DNA from: Pseudomonadota bacterium
Lineage (GTDB): Bacteria; Pseudomonadota; Alphaproteobacteria; Rhizobiales; Hyphomicrobiaceae
NCBI GenBank assembly: GCA_023410905.1
Contig: JAEYPL010000157.1
Span: 1-5,172, forward strand
Length of the DNA stretch: 5,172 bases
Direction: 5' to 3'
Positions within the stretch are counted from its first letter, which is position 1. Every line of letters starts with the position of its first letter. Of the stretch, positions 1 to 4,213 are shown piece after piece. The translations under genes and the position numbers were made by a program. Under the pieces are notes generated by a model. That model worked only from the letters and a program-made list of their open reading frames with translations. It ran no database searches and was not told the origin of the DNA.

Positions 1-44
1 CCTCACCCTAACCCTCTCCCCGCAAGGGCGGGGAGAGGGGATTG
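1..44 (-). repeat. Intergenic hairpin repeat, copy 1 (REP-like)
   Basis: A perfect 12-bp stem (12-23 with 28-39) closes an AAGG tetraloop; its arms are CCCTCTCCCCGC and GCGGGGAGAGGG. On the plus strand it is preceded by CCTCACCCTAA and followed by ATTG. The same unit, including both flanks, recurs inverted at 3764-3807. Such CCCTCACCC/CTCTCCCCG repeats are common between genes in many Proteobacteria and have no agreed function. Here it starts 28 bp past the stop of the minus-strand NIPSNAP gene and could fold at the 3' end of that transcript. It has no T-tract, so I do not call it an intrinsic terminator. The left edge may continue outside the window. Confidence 0.85.
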
Positions 45-71
45 GAATGCCCGTGCGTCACTAAAGCAAAT

Positions 72-398
72 CTATTTCACGCTCGAGAAAGCCGTCGGCT
101 GGAGGAACTGGTTCACGACTTTGGCGACGATCGGACCGTCCTTCTCGGTCTCCGCGCGCTTGGCCAGCCACTCAGGGTCGGCCGCGAAGGCGTTCCACTT
201 CTTCTCGCGATCGGCGAGGCTATCAAATGCCAGCAGGTAGTAGAGCGCTTGGTTGGATTCGCCGACGAGGACGGTCCAGAAGCCGGCCTGCTTGATCCCG
301 TGCTTCTCCCAGAGCTTCAGGGTGATGGTCTCGAAGCGGTTCAGCAGATTCGGCAGGCGGCCGGGCACGCAATGATAGACCCTGAGTTCGTAGATCAT
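72..398 (-). CDS. NIPSNAP family protein
   Basis: This 108-residue protein has the pattern of the NIPSNAP family (ferredoxin-like dimeric alpha/beta barrel). The N-terminal strand reads YELRVY (residues 3-8), followed by the turn PGRLPNLLNRF (12-22), then EKHGI and GFWT (31-42), and near the C-terminus the DPEWLAKR segment (74-81). The length is typical of single-domain bacterial members. There is no signal peptide or membrane segment, so it is probably cytosolic. The biochemical role of bacterial NIPSNAP proteins is poorly defined; they often lie near catabolic oxidoreductases and transporters, which fits this neighbourhood. The start is supported by an AGGAG sequence (410-414, read on the minus strand) 11 nt upstream. 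The gene is single and divergent from everything to its right. Family call is firm, function unknown. Confidence 0.88.
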   Translation of the reverse strand: MIYELRVYHCVPGRLPNLLNRFETITLKLWEKHGIKQAGFWTVLVGESNQALYYLLAFDSLADREKKWNAFAADPEWLAKRAETEKDGPIVAKVVNQFLQPTAFSSVK

Positions 399-424
399 GG
401 TGGCGTTTTCTCCTGGAGTTGTAA

Positions 425-452
425 GATATTAGCGGCTGAGGTGGGATATTAG
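425..452 (-). promoter_or_regulatory. Tandem TAATAT repeats, possible NIPSNAP promoter
   Basis: GATATTAG occurs at 425-432 and again at 445-452, exactly 20 bp apart. Read on the minus strand each contains TAATAT, a plausible -10 hexamer. The proximal copy would place a transcript start near 419, giving a leader of about 20 nt that includes the AGGAG site. No good -35 hexamer lies at the right distance from either copy, so an activator or another sigma factor would be needed. The spacing of about two helical turns would also suit a dimeric regulator. Confidence 0.3.
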
Positions 453-571
453 GGGGCCAAACCACCCATTCCGAGGCGTTCAAAGGCCTCGTCAGGGCTT
501 GATGGGCCTCTTTACGCCCCCGATGTTGGCCTATTCGCGCGGATTTGACCACTGGGGACGAACGCTCGCGC

Positions 572-583
572 CCGATATATCGG
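572..583. promoter_or_regulatory. 12-bp perfect palindrome CCGATATATCGG, possible operator
   Basis: CCGATATATCGG is an uninterrupted 12-bp dyad; the match ends at both flanking bases. It lies about 175 bp upstream of the NIPSNAP start and about 100 bp upstream of the paired palindromes that precede the small RNA. A homodimeric repressor site is plausible. I do not recognise a specific regulator family. Confidence 0.3.
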
Positions 584-679
584 CTGCGCCACAGAGATAA
601 GTAATTGAAAATACATAATAAGGGCCAATATGCCATGCGCAGCTTCCAGGCCTTCGCCTGCTAACCATGCAAATTTGGA

Positions 680-721
680 GTGCGCCGCACAAAAATCACC
701 CTTGTAAATGGTGCGGCGCAC
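680..721. promoter_or_regulatory. Two 11-bp palindromic operator-like sites
   Basis: Site A (680-690) reads GTGCGCCGCAC and site B (711-721) reads GTGCGGCGCAC. Each is a dyad around one central base, and they differ only in that base. Their centres are 31 bp apart, about three helical turns, so bound dimers would lie on the same DNA face. Because the sites are near-identical palindromes, the pair also forms a 10-bp inverted repeat with a 20-nt AT-richer loop. Site B falls in the spacer of the promoter proposed for the downstream RNA and site A lies just upstream of its -35, a classic repressor layout. The core fits TGC-N3-GCA, a pattern resembling PhaR-type sites, but the cognate regulator is a guess. 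Confidence 0.6.
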
Positions 722-733
722 ATATACCTATAT
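702..733 (+). promoter_or_regulatory. Putative promoter of the small RNA
   Basis: TTGTAA (702-707) is a -35 candidate. The segment TATACCTATAT (723-733) offers two -10 candidates: TATACC (723-728, spacer 15) and CTATAT (728-733, spacer 20). The first would start transcription near 735-736, directly before the first RNA hairpin; the second near 740. Neither spacer is the ideal 17 bp, so the match is moderate. The position between the palindromic sites and the terminator-ended hairpin series is the main support. Confidence 0.45.
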
Positions 734-735
734 CC

Positions 736-819
736 GTGCGAGAGCGATCTCGCAGCCCTCCTTTGGGCGTTTCCTCCCTAGACTTGGGCCGTTCGGAATC
801 CGGACGGCCCCTTTTTTTT
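736..819 (+). ncRNA. Candidate trans-acting small RNA with anti-SD motifs (possible suhB/αr8-like)
   Basis: This is predicted as an RNA of about 84 nt. Hairpin 1 pairs 737-743 with 748-754 and is closed by a GCGA (GNRA) tetraloop. Hairpin 2 pairs GCCC (755-758) with GGGC (765-768) around loop TCCTTT. A single-stranded linker, GTTTCCTCCCTAGACTT (769-785), follows, and then the terminator hairpin 786-810 with eight T. Two CCTCC motifs (757-761 and 773-777) could pair with Shine-Dalgarno sequences. No plus-strand protein gene precedes the terminator in the window, and the DUF815 gene begins 117 bp after it with its own promoter-like sequence. Size, CCUCC linker and architecture recall short alphaproteobacterial sRNAs such as the suhB motif/αr8 (MmgR) or αr14 (NfeR1); the GGCGTTTCCTCCCT stretch makes me favour the first from memory. 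A leader RNA of the ATPase gene is the alternative. RNA gene likely; family name unverified. Confidence 0.72.
786..819 (+). terminator. Strong intrinsic terminator of the small RNA
   Basis: GGGCCGTTCGG (786-796) pairs with CCGGACGGCCC (800-810) over 11 bp with a single G-U pair and a 3-nt AAT loop. One C and then eight consecutive T (812-819) follow. This is a textbook rho-independent terminator acting on plus-strand transcription. No A-run precedes the stem, so it would not serve the minus strand. Confidence 0.92.
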
Positions 820-862
820 GGCCTATGGCATACCAAGCCGGGCTGACCCGCGTACGGACGGG

Positions 863-891
863 GTGACGGGCGCGGTCACGCGGGCTATAGA
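863..891 (+). promoter_or_regulatory. Putative promoter of the DUF815 ATPase gene
   Basis: GTGACG (863-868) and TATAGA (886-891) are separated by 17 bp, which fits a sigma-70-type promoter and would start transcription near 898, about 39 nt before the gene. TATAGA lies in the loop of a 6-bp inverted repeat, CGCGGG (879-884) with CCCGCG (892-897). A second CCCGCG lies at 847-852. A protein that binds these repeats could gate the promoter. Confidence 0.45.
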
Positions 892-936
892 CCCGCGCGC
901 AGCCTGAAATTTCTATCCCGAAAGACGCCGTCCGAT

Positions 937-1821
937 ATGTCCGACACCATTGCCGTGAACGCCGCTCTGCTCGAACGCCTCGTTGCCGCTCTGGAGCGCA
1001 TGGCCCCGCCGGCCGCACCTCCGGTCGATTTCGAGGCGGCAGACGCCTTTGTCTGGCAGGCAAGTCCGGTCGCGTTCGTGCCCGTGCCGCATGTCAATCG
1101 GCAGCCGCTCGCGCTTCTCAAGGGCATCGAGCTCGCCTCGGATCAGCTTCTGGAGAATACCCGCCGCTTCGGCAAGGGGCTTCCGGCCAACAATGCCCTC
1201 CTTTGGGGCGCCCGCGGCATGGGCAAATCCTCGCTCGTGAAGGCCTCGCACGCCGAAGTCGCCAAGGAGATGGCCGCAACGGGTGCAAAGGGCGGCCTGA
1301 AGCTCGTCGAGATCCATCGCGAGGACATCGACTCGCTCCCCGCCTGTCTCGCATACATGCGCGGCAGTGCGCACCGCTTCATCGTCTTCTGTGACGACCT
1401 CTCCTTCGATCATGACGACACGAGCTACAAGTCGCTCAAGGCCGTGCTCGAAGGCGGCATTGAAGGACGCCCGCAGAACGTGCTCTTCTATGCAACGTCG
1501 AACCGCCGTCACCTCATGCCGCGCGATATGATGGAGAACGAGCGCTCGACGGCGATCAATCCGTCCGAAGCCGTGGAGGAGAAGGTCTCGCTCTCCGATC
1601 GCTTCGGGCTGTGGCTCGGCTTCCACAACGGCAGCCAGGACCAGTACTTCGACATGGTGCGCAGCTATGCGGCGCATCATGGCCTCAAGATCAGCGATGA
1701 CGAGCTGATTGCCGAGGCGCGCGAGTGGGCCATGACGCGCGGCGGGCGCTCGGGACGCGTCGCGTGGCAGTTCATCCAGGATCTGGCAGGGCGCCTCGGC
1801 GCCACGCTGGTGAGCGACTAG
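937..1821 (+). CDS. DUF815 family AAA+-like ATP-binding protein
   Basis: The 294-residue product is a cytosolic P-loop NTPase of the DUF815 type, common in Alphaproteobacteria and of uncertain role. A helical N-terminus (about 1-60, with a Pro/Ala-rich stretch near 23-30) precedes the ATPase core. Walker A is GARGMGKSS (91-99). Walker B is FIVFCDDL (148-155) with the acidic pair D153/D154. A sensor-1-like segment YATSNRRHL (185-193) and an Arg-rich GGRSGR sensor-2-like segment (269-274) follow. The spacing matches the DnaC/DnaA-like AAA+ fold, so ATP-driven remodelling is possible, but no substrate is known. The ATG start has only a weak GAAAG (920-924) upstream; it is chosen because the N-terminus begins cleanly and no better start is seen. 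A promoter-like sequence lies at 863-891. The next gene follows after 52 bp and may be co-transcribed. Confidence 0.92.
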   Translation: MSDTIAVNAALLERLVAALERMAPPAAPPVDFEAADAFVWQASPVAFVPVPHVNRQPLALLKGIELASDQLLENTRRFGKGLPANNALLWGARGMGKSSLVKASHAEVAKEMAATGAKGGLKLVEIHREDIDSLPACLAYMRGSAHRFIVFCDDLSFDHDDTSYKSLKAVLEGGIEGRPQNVLFYATSNRRHLMPRDMMENERSTAINPSEAVEEKVSLSDRFGLWLGFHNGSQDQYFDMVRSYAAHHGLKISDDELIAEAREWAMTRGGRSGRVAWQFIQDLAGRLGATLVSD

Positions 1822-1859
1822 GTGGCGTCGTGCGTCCCGCGCCACGCCCGATCAGATTA

Positions 1860-1865
1860 AGGGAG
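1860..1865 (+). promoter_or_regulatory. Ribosome binding site deciding the start at 1874
   Basis: AGGGAG lies 8 nt before the ATG at 1874. An in-frame GTG at 1865 overlaps this site and therefore cannot be the start it serves. The resulting N-terminus places the dinucleotide-binding strand at residues 4-10, as is usual in this family. Confidence 0.75.
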
Positions 1866-1873
1866 TGGGTGCG

Positions 1874-2713
1874 ATGACGAAGACGACAGTGGCCATTATT
1901 GCCCAGGGTGCCATGGGCGCCGGTACGGCGGCACGTCTGACATCCAACGGCGTCGACGTGGTGACGTGGCTCGAGGGCCGTAGCAGTGCGAGCCGCGCCC
2001 GCGCCGAGAAGGCCGGGATGCGCGGTGTCGACCTCGCCGGCATCGCCGCAGCCGATATCATTCTCTCCATCGTGCCGCCGAGCGACGCACTCAAGCTTGC
2101 CGAGCAGCTGGCGCCGACGCTGACGGCGTCGAAGAGCAAGCCGCTCTATGTGGACATGAATGCCGTGAGCTCCGCCAAGGTGGAGCAGGTCGCCGCCGTC
2201 ATTGCGCCGACCGGCTGCACGTTTTCGGATGGCGGCATCATCGGGCCGCCACCGCGTCCCGACACGCAGAACACCGTCTACTTCTTCTCCGCCGTCCCGG
2301 CCGATCGCGTCGCAGCGCTCGGGAAGGGCGGGCTGCAGGTGAAGATGGTCGACGGGCCCATCGGTGCGGCCTCGGCTCTCAAGATGTCCTACGCCGCAAT
2401 CGGCAAGGGACTGACCGCGCTGGCGTCCGCCTCCATCCTGATGGCCGACAAGTACGGCGCCAAGGAAGCGCTGCTCGAAGAGCTTCAGCGCAGCCAGCCG
2501 AACATCCTGAAGGGCGTGAGCTGGTCGGTGCCGGACATGTTCGTAAAGGCCTATCGCTTCGTTGGTGAGATGGAGGAGATTGCCGAGCAGAGCGGGCGCA
2601 AGTCCACCGCCGCAATCTACAACGGCATCGCCGATCTCTATCGCGAGATCGCCGCCGACCAGGACGGTCCCAAGAAGGACGTCACGACTCTTGAGCAATT
2701 CTTCAAAAAGTAG
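1874..2713 (+). CDS. NAD(P)-dependent oxidoreductase with DUF1932 C-terminal domain
   Basis: The 279-residue protein belongs to the 6-phosphogluconate/beta-hydroxyacid dehydrogenase superfamily. An N-terminal Rossmann domain opens with TVAIIAQGAMGAGTAARL (5-22); the first glycine of the usual GxGxMG is Ala, a variant I recall from DUF1932 proteins. LSIVPPSDAL (64-73) and YVDMNAVSS (92-100) are the usual cofactor-side strands, and DGGIIGPPP (119-127) occupies the place of the substrate-binding DGPVSGG-type motif. K170 in GAASALKMSYAAIGKG is the expected catalytic lysine; the Asn four residues on in classical members is Ala here. The all-helical C-terminus fits DUF1932. The protein is probably cytosolic and oxidises a hydroxy acid or reduces the matching aldehyde or keto acid; the substrate is unknown. 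It lies 52 bp after the ATPase gene and 47 bp before the aldo/keto reductase, so an operon with the latter is likely. Confidence 0.88.
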   Translation: MTKTTVAIIAQGAMGAGTAARLTSNGVDVVTWLEGRSSASRARAEKAGMRGVDLAGIAAADIILSIVPPSDALKLAEQLAPTLTASKSKPLYVDMNAVSSAKVEQVAAVIAPTGCTFSDGGIIGPPPRPDTQNTVYFFSAVPADRVAALGKGGLQVKMVDGPIGAASALKMSYAAIGKGLTALASASILMADKYGAKEALLEELQRSQPNILKGVSWSVPDMFVKAYRFVGEMEEIAEQSGRKSTAAIYNGIADLYREIAADQDGPKKDVTTLEQFFKK

Positions 2714-2723
2714 ATTTGCATCG

Positions 2724-2733
2724 ATCGGCCGAT
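2724..2733. promoter_or_regulatory. 10-bp palindrome between two oxidoreductase genes
   Basis: ATCGGCCGAT is a perfect 10-bp dyad in the 47-bp gap before the aldo/keto reductase. It could be a regulator site or simply a small intergenic dyad; GC-rich palindromes of this size also arise by chance. Confidence 0.2.
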
Positions 2734-2749
2734 AGAGCCGACGACATAA

Positions 2750-2755
2750 GGGAGG
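2750..2755 (+). promoter_or_regulatory. Strong ribosome binding site of the aldo/keto reductase gene
   Basis: GGGAGG lies 5 nt before the ATG at 2761 and excludes the in-frame TTG at 2716, which has no ribosome binding site. Together with flanking bases (2749-2760) it is complementary to the linker of the candidate small RNA: AGGGAGG pairs with CCTCCCT, and after one bulged C, AAAC pairs with GTTT. Confidence 0.8.
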
Positions 2756-2760
2756 CAAAC

Positions 2761-3759
2761 ATGATCGAGAAACGCACACTCGGCCGAACCGGCGAGCAGG
2801 TGTCGGTGCTCACGTTCGGCTGCGGTGCCGTCGGCGGTCTTATGGTGAAAGGCGACGCGGCTGAGCAGGAGCGTGCGGCGGCGCTAGCCCTCGATCACGG
2901 CGTGAACTTCTTCGATACGGCGCCGGGCTATGGCGATGGCGTGTCCGAGGTCAATCTCGGAAAGCTGCTGAAGAAGCTCAAGCCCAAGGCGCTGATCGGC
3001 ACCAAGGTGCGCATTCCGAGTGCCGATCGGGGCGCCATCGCCGCGCGCATCGATGCCTCGCTCGATGAGAGCCTCAAGCGCATGGATCGCGATCACGTCG
3101 ATCTTTTCCAGCTGCACAACCCGCTCACGCCGGACGCGAGCGGCGAGACGTTGACCGCTGCGCAGATCCTCGGCGATGTCGTGCCCGCATTCCAGAAGCT
3201 GCGTGATGCCGGCAAGATCCGTTATCTCGGTTTCACGGCACTCGGTGACATCGGCGAGATCGACAAGGTCATCGCGGCGGGTGTTATGGACTCGGCTCAG
3301 ATCTGTATGAACGCACTGAACCCGTCCGCGGTCGCCCCGATGGCGGAAAACTATCCGGCGCAGGACTATCGCCGCCTCATGGCGCGTGCTCGCGATGCCG
3401 GCACCGGCACGATCTGCATTCGCGTTCTCGCGGGCGGTGCGCTCAGTGGTGAGATGGAGCGTCATCCGCGCGGTTGGGCGATCGTGCCGCCCATCGGCTC
3501 GGGCTCGGACTACGCCCGTGATGTCGAGCGCGCGCGGCGTTTCCAGCCGCTCGTCGACGAGGGCCACGCCGACAGCTTGACGGAACTGGCCATCCGCTAT
3601 GCGCTAGCCCAGCCCTCGCTGTCGACGACGCAGGTGGGCGTCGCGACCTATGAGCAGGTGGCCGGCGCCATTGATGCCATCGAGAAGGGGCCGCTGTCGC
3701 CGGCGGCCGTGGCGCGCGTGCGCGATATTCAGCAGACGTTCGTCGGCGAGCCGCGCTAG
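2761..3759 (+). CDS. Aldo/keto reductase
   Basis: The 332-residue protein is a soluble NAD(P)H-dependent (beta/alpha)8-barrel oxidoreductase of the aldo/keto reductase superfamily. The N-terminus, KRTLGRTGEQVSVLTFGCG (4-22), is typical of the group with D-threo-aldose 1-dehydrogenase and YghZ-like enzymes. The catalytic tetrad is complete: D52 and Y57 in FFDTAPGYG, K82 in IGTKVR and H119 in LFQLHNP. The strand GKIRYLGFT (151-159) and the C-terminal ALAQPSLSTTQVGVATYEQ segment (281-299) match cofactor-side parts of the barrel. Length is normal and no break is seen. It would interconvert an aldehyde or sugar with the alcohol or lactone; the substrate is not readable. The strong GGGAGG site fixes the start. 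It is tightly spaced behind the DUF1932 oxidoreductase, suggesting that the two act in one pathway. A hairpin repeat begins a few bases after its stop codon. Confidence 0.93.
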   Translation: MIEKRTLGRTGEQVSVLTFGCGAVGGLMVKGDAAEQERAAALALDHGVNFFDTAPGYGDGVSEVNLGKLLKKLKPKALIGTKVRIPSADRGAIAARIDASLDESLKRMDRDHVDLFQLHNPLTPDASGETLTAAQILGDVVPAFQKLRDAGKIRYLGFTALGDIGEIDKVIAAGVMDSAQICMNALNPSAVAPMAENYPAQDYRRLMARARDAGTGTICIRVLAGGALSGEMERHPRGWAIVPPIGSGSDYARDVERARRFQPLVDEGHADSLTELAIRYALAQPSLSTTQVGVATYEQVAGAIDAIEKGPLSPAAVARVRDIQQTFVGEPR

Positions 3760-3763
3760 TAAC

Positions 3764-3807
3764 AATTCCCTCTCCCCGTTCTTACGGGGAGAGGGTTAGG
3801 GTGAGGG
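3764..3807 (+). repeat. Intergenic hairpin repeat, copy 2 (REP-like)
   Basis: A perfect 12-bp stem pairs CCCTCTCCCCGT (3768-3779) with ACGGGGAGAGGG (3784-3795) around loop TCTT, followed by TTAGGGTGAGGG. It is copy 1 (1-44) in inverted orientation, with both flanks shared (CAAT before the stem, TTAGGGTGAGG after it). The loop and closing pair differ while the stem is kept, which suggests structural conservation. It begins 4 bp after the aldo/keto reductase stop codon. No T-tract longer than two follows, so termination would need Rho or the hairpin may protect the 3' end. Confidence 0.85.
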
Positions 3808-3911
3808 GCGGCGGCATTCGCCGACGTCGCCATTTGGCGCCGCCCCTCATCCCGACCTTCTCGTCGCGCTGAAAGCGCGCCTCTGGCGCGACAAAGCACG
3901 GGGAGAAGGGG
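3802..3911. repeat. Composite inverted-repeat block upstream of bolA
   Basis: TGAGGGGCGGCG (3802-3813) is the perfect inverted match of CGCCGCCCCTCA (3838-3849), forming a 12-bp stem around a 24-nt loop that contains the palindrome CGACGTCG (3822-3829). It shares six bases with copy 2 of the hairpin repeat. A second fold follows: CCTTCTC (3856-3862) pairs with GAGAAGG (3903-3909), and directly inside it GTCGCGC (3863-3869) pairs with GCGCGAC (3886-3892). The CCCCTCATCCCGACCTTCTC and GGGGAGAAGG wording is that of another widespread proteobacterial intergenic repeat, here with an atypical interior. The block ends 10 bp before the ribosome binding site of bolA. No protein gene is supported in it. 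Confidence 0.7.
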
Positions 3912-3935
3912 AAGTGACCCCAAGGAGCCCCGCCA

Positions 3936-4172
3936 ATGCCAATGGACGCCAGCGAGATCGAGAAACTCATCAGGGAGCGCTTTCCGGGCGCCGAAATCAC
4001 CATCAAGGATTTGGCGGGAGATGGCGACCATTACGCGGCGCACGTGGTGGCGCCGCAGTTCAAGGGCAAGACGCGTGTGCAGCAGCACAAGATGGTCTAT
4101 GACGCGCTCGAAGGGCGCATGGGCGGCGTGCTGCACGCCCTCGCACTGACGACGGCACCTCCGAAGGACTGA
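3936..4172 (+). CDS. bolA: BolA family protein
   Basis: The 78-residue protein covers the whole BolA fold. Key segments are IEKLIRERFPGAEITIKDLAGDGDHY (start to H32, read here in parts), AAHVVAPQFKG (34-44) and the hallmark helix TRVQQHKMVYDAL (46-58). H51 in this helix is the invariant residue that, in characterised BolA-monothiol glutaredoxin complexes, serves as a [2Fe-2S] ligand; H32 is the likely loop residue. BolA proteins act in the cytosol with monothiol glutaredoxins in iron-sulfur trafficking and iron sensing, and some affect transcription. AAGGAG (3922-3927) lies 8 nt before the ATG at 3936, which favours it over the in-frame ATG at 3942. In many alphaproteobacteria a glutaredoxin gene (grxD) follows bolA, but here a TIM-barrel enzyme follows 41 bp downstream. 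Family call is firm; whether it is the BolA or IbaG/BolA2 subtype is not settled. Confidence 0.93.
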   Translation: MPMDASEIEKLIRERFPGAEITIKDLAGDGDHYAAHVVAPQFKGKTRVQQHKMVYDALEGRMGGVLHALALTTAPPKD

Positions 4173-4206
4173 TCTCTCACGACGTGCCAATGATCGAACA
4201 AAAAGC

Positions 4207-4210
4207 AGGA
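4207..4210 (+). promoter_or_regulatory. Probable ribosome binding site for the start at 4214
   Basis: AGGA lies only 3 nt before the ATG at 4214, closer than usual. Upstream in-frame starts at 4184 (GTG) and 4190 (ATG) have no purine-rich site before them, so 4214 remains the best choice, with 4190 as a real alternative. Confidence 0.5.
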
Positions 4211-4213
4211 ACC

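Larger units (their letters stand above)
399..679. other. Gene-poor upstream region of the NIPSNAP gene
   Basis: I see no convincing protein gene on either strand here. Open frames that cross it are shadows or have no ribosome binding site and no recognisable sequence. It contains a pair of direct GATATTAG repeats near the NIPSNAP start, a 12-bp perfect palindrome at 572-583, an AT-rich patch around 597-635 that is unusual for this GC-rich DNA, and an 8-bp palindrome CAAATTTG (670-677). These are most simply regulatory DNA for the divergent NIPSNAP and small-RNA transcription units. Confidence 0.5.

Noticed and set aside
512..721. 69-codon minus-strand frame with a short hydrophobic stretch
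   Set aside because: It overlaps the palindromic sites and promoter region, lacks a convincing ribosome binding site, and its hydrophobic part comes from the AT-rich patch.
913..1845. 310-codon open frame on the minus strand opposite the DUF815 ATPase gene
   Set aside because: The plus-strand frame has clear Walker motifs. The antisense product is His/Arg/Glu-rich with no recognisable family, as expected for the complement of GC-rich coding DNA.
1822..1845. GTGGCG...CGCCAC inverted repeat after the ATPase stop codon as a terminator
   Set aside because: It has only 6 bp with a 12-nt loop and no T-tract, and the next gene follows closely in the same direction.
2711..2719. TAGATTTGC after the DUF1932 gene stop, repeated after the NIPSNAP stop on the minus strand
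   Set aside because: It is a nine-base match that includes the stop codon; flanks do not align, so chance is the simplest explanation.
1772..2779. 335-codon open frame on the minus strand opposite the DUF1932 oxidoreductase gene
   Set aside because: It runs across three gene boundaries, is low in plausible motifs, and the plus strand encodes an intact oxidoreductase with a good ribosome binding site.
3756..4190. Minus-strand frame ending in PHPNPLPVRTGRG-like sequence
   Set aside because: This peptide is the well-known artefact of translating the CCTCACCC/CTCTCCCCG intergenic repeat and is often misannotated as protein.
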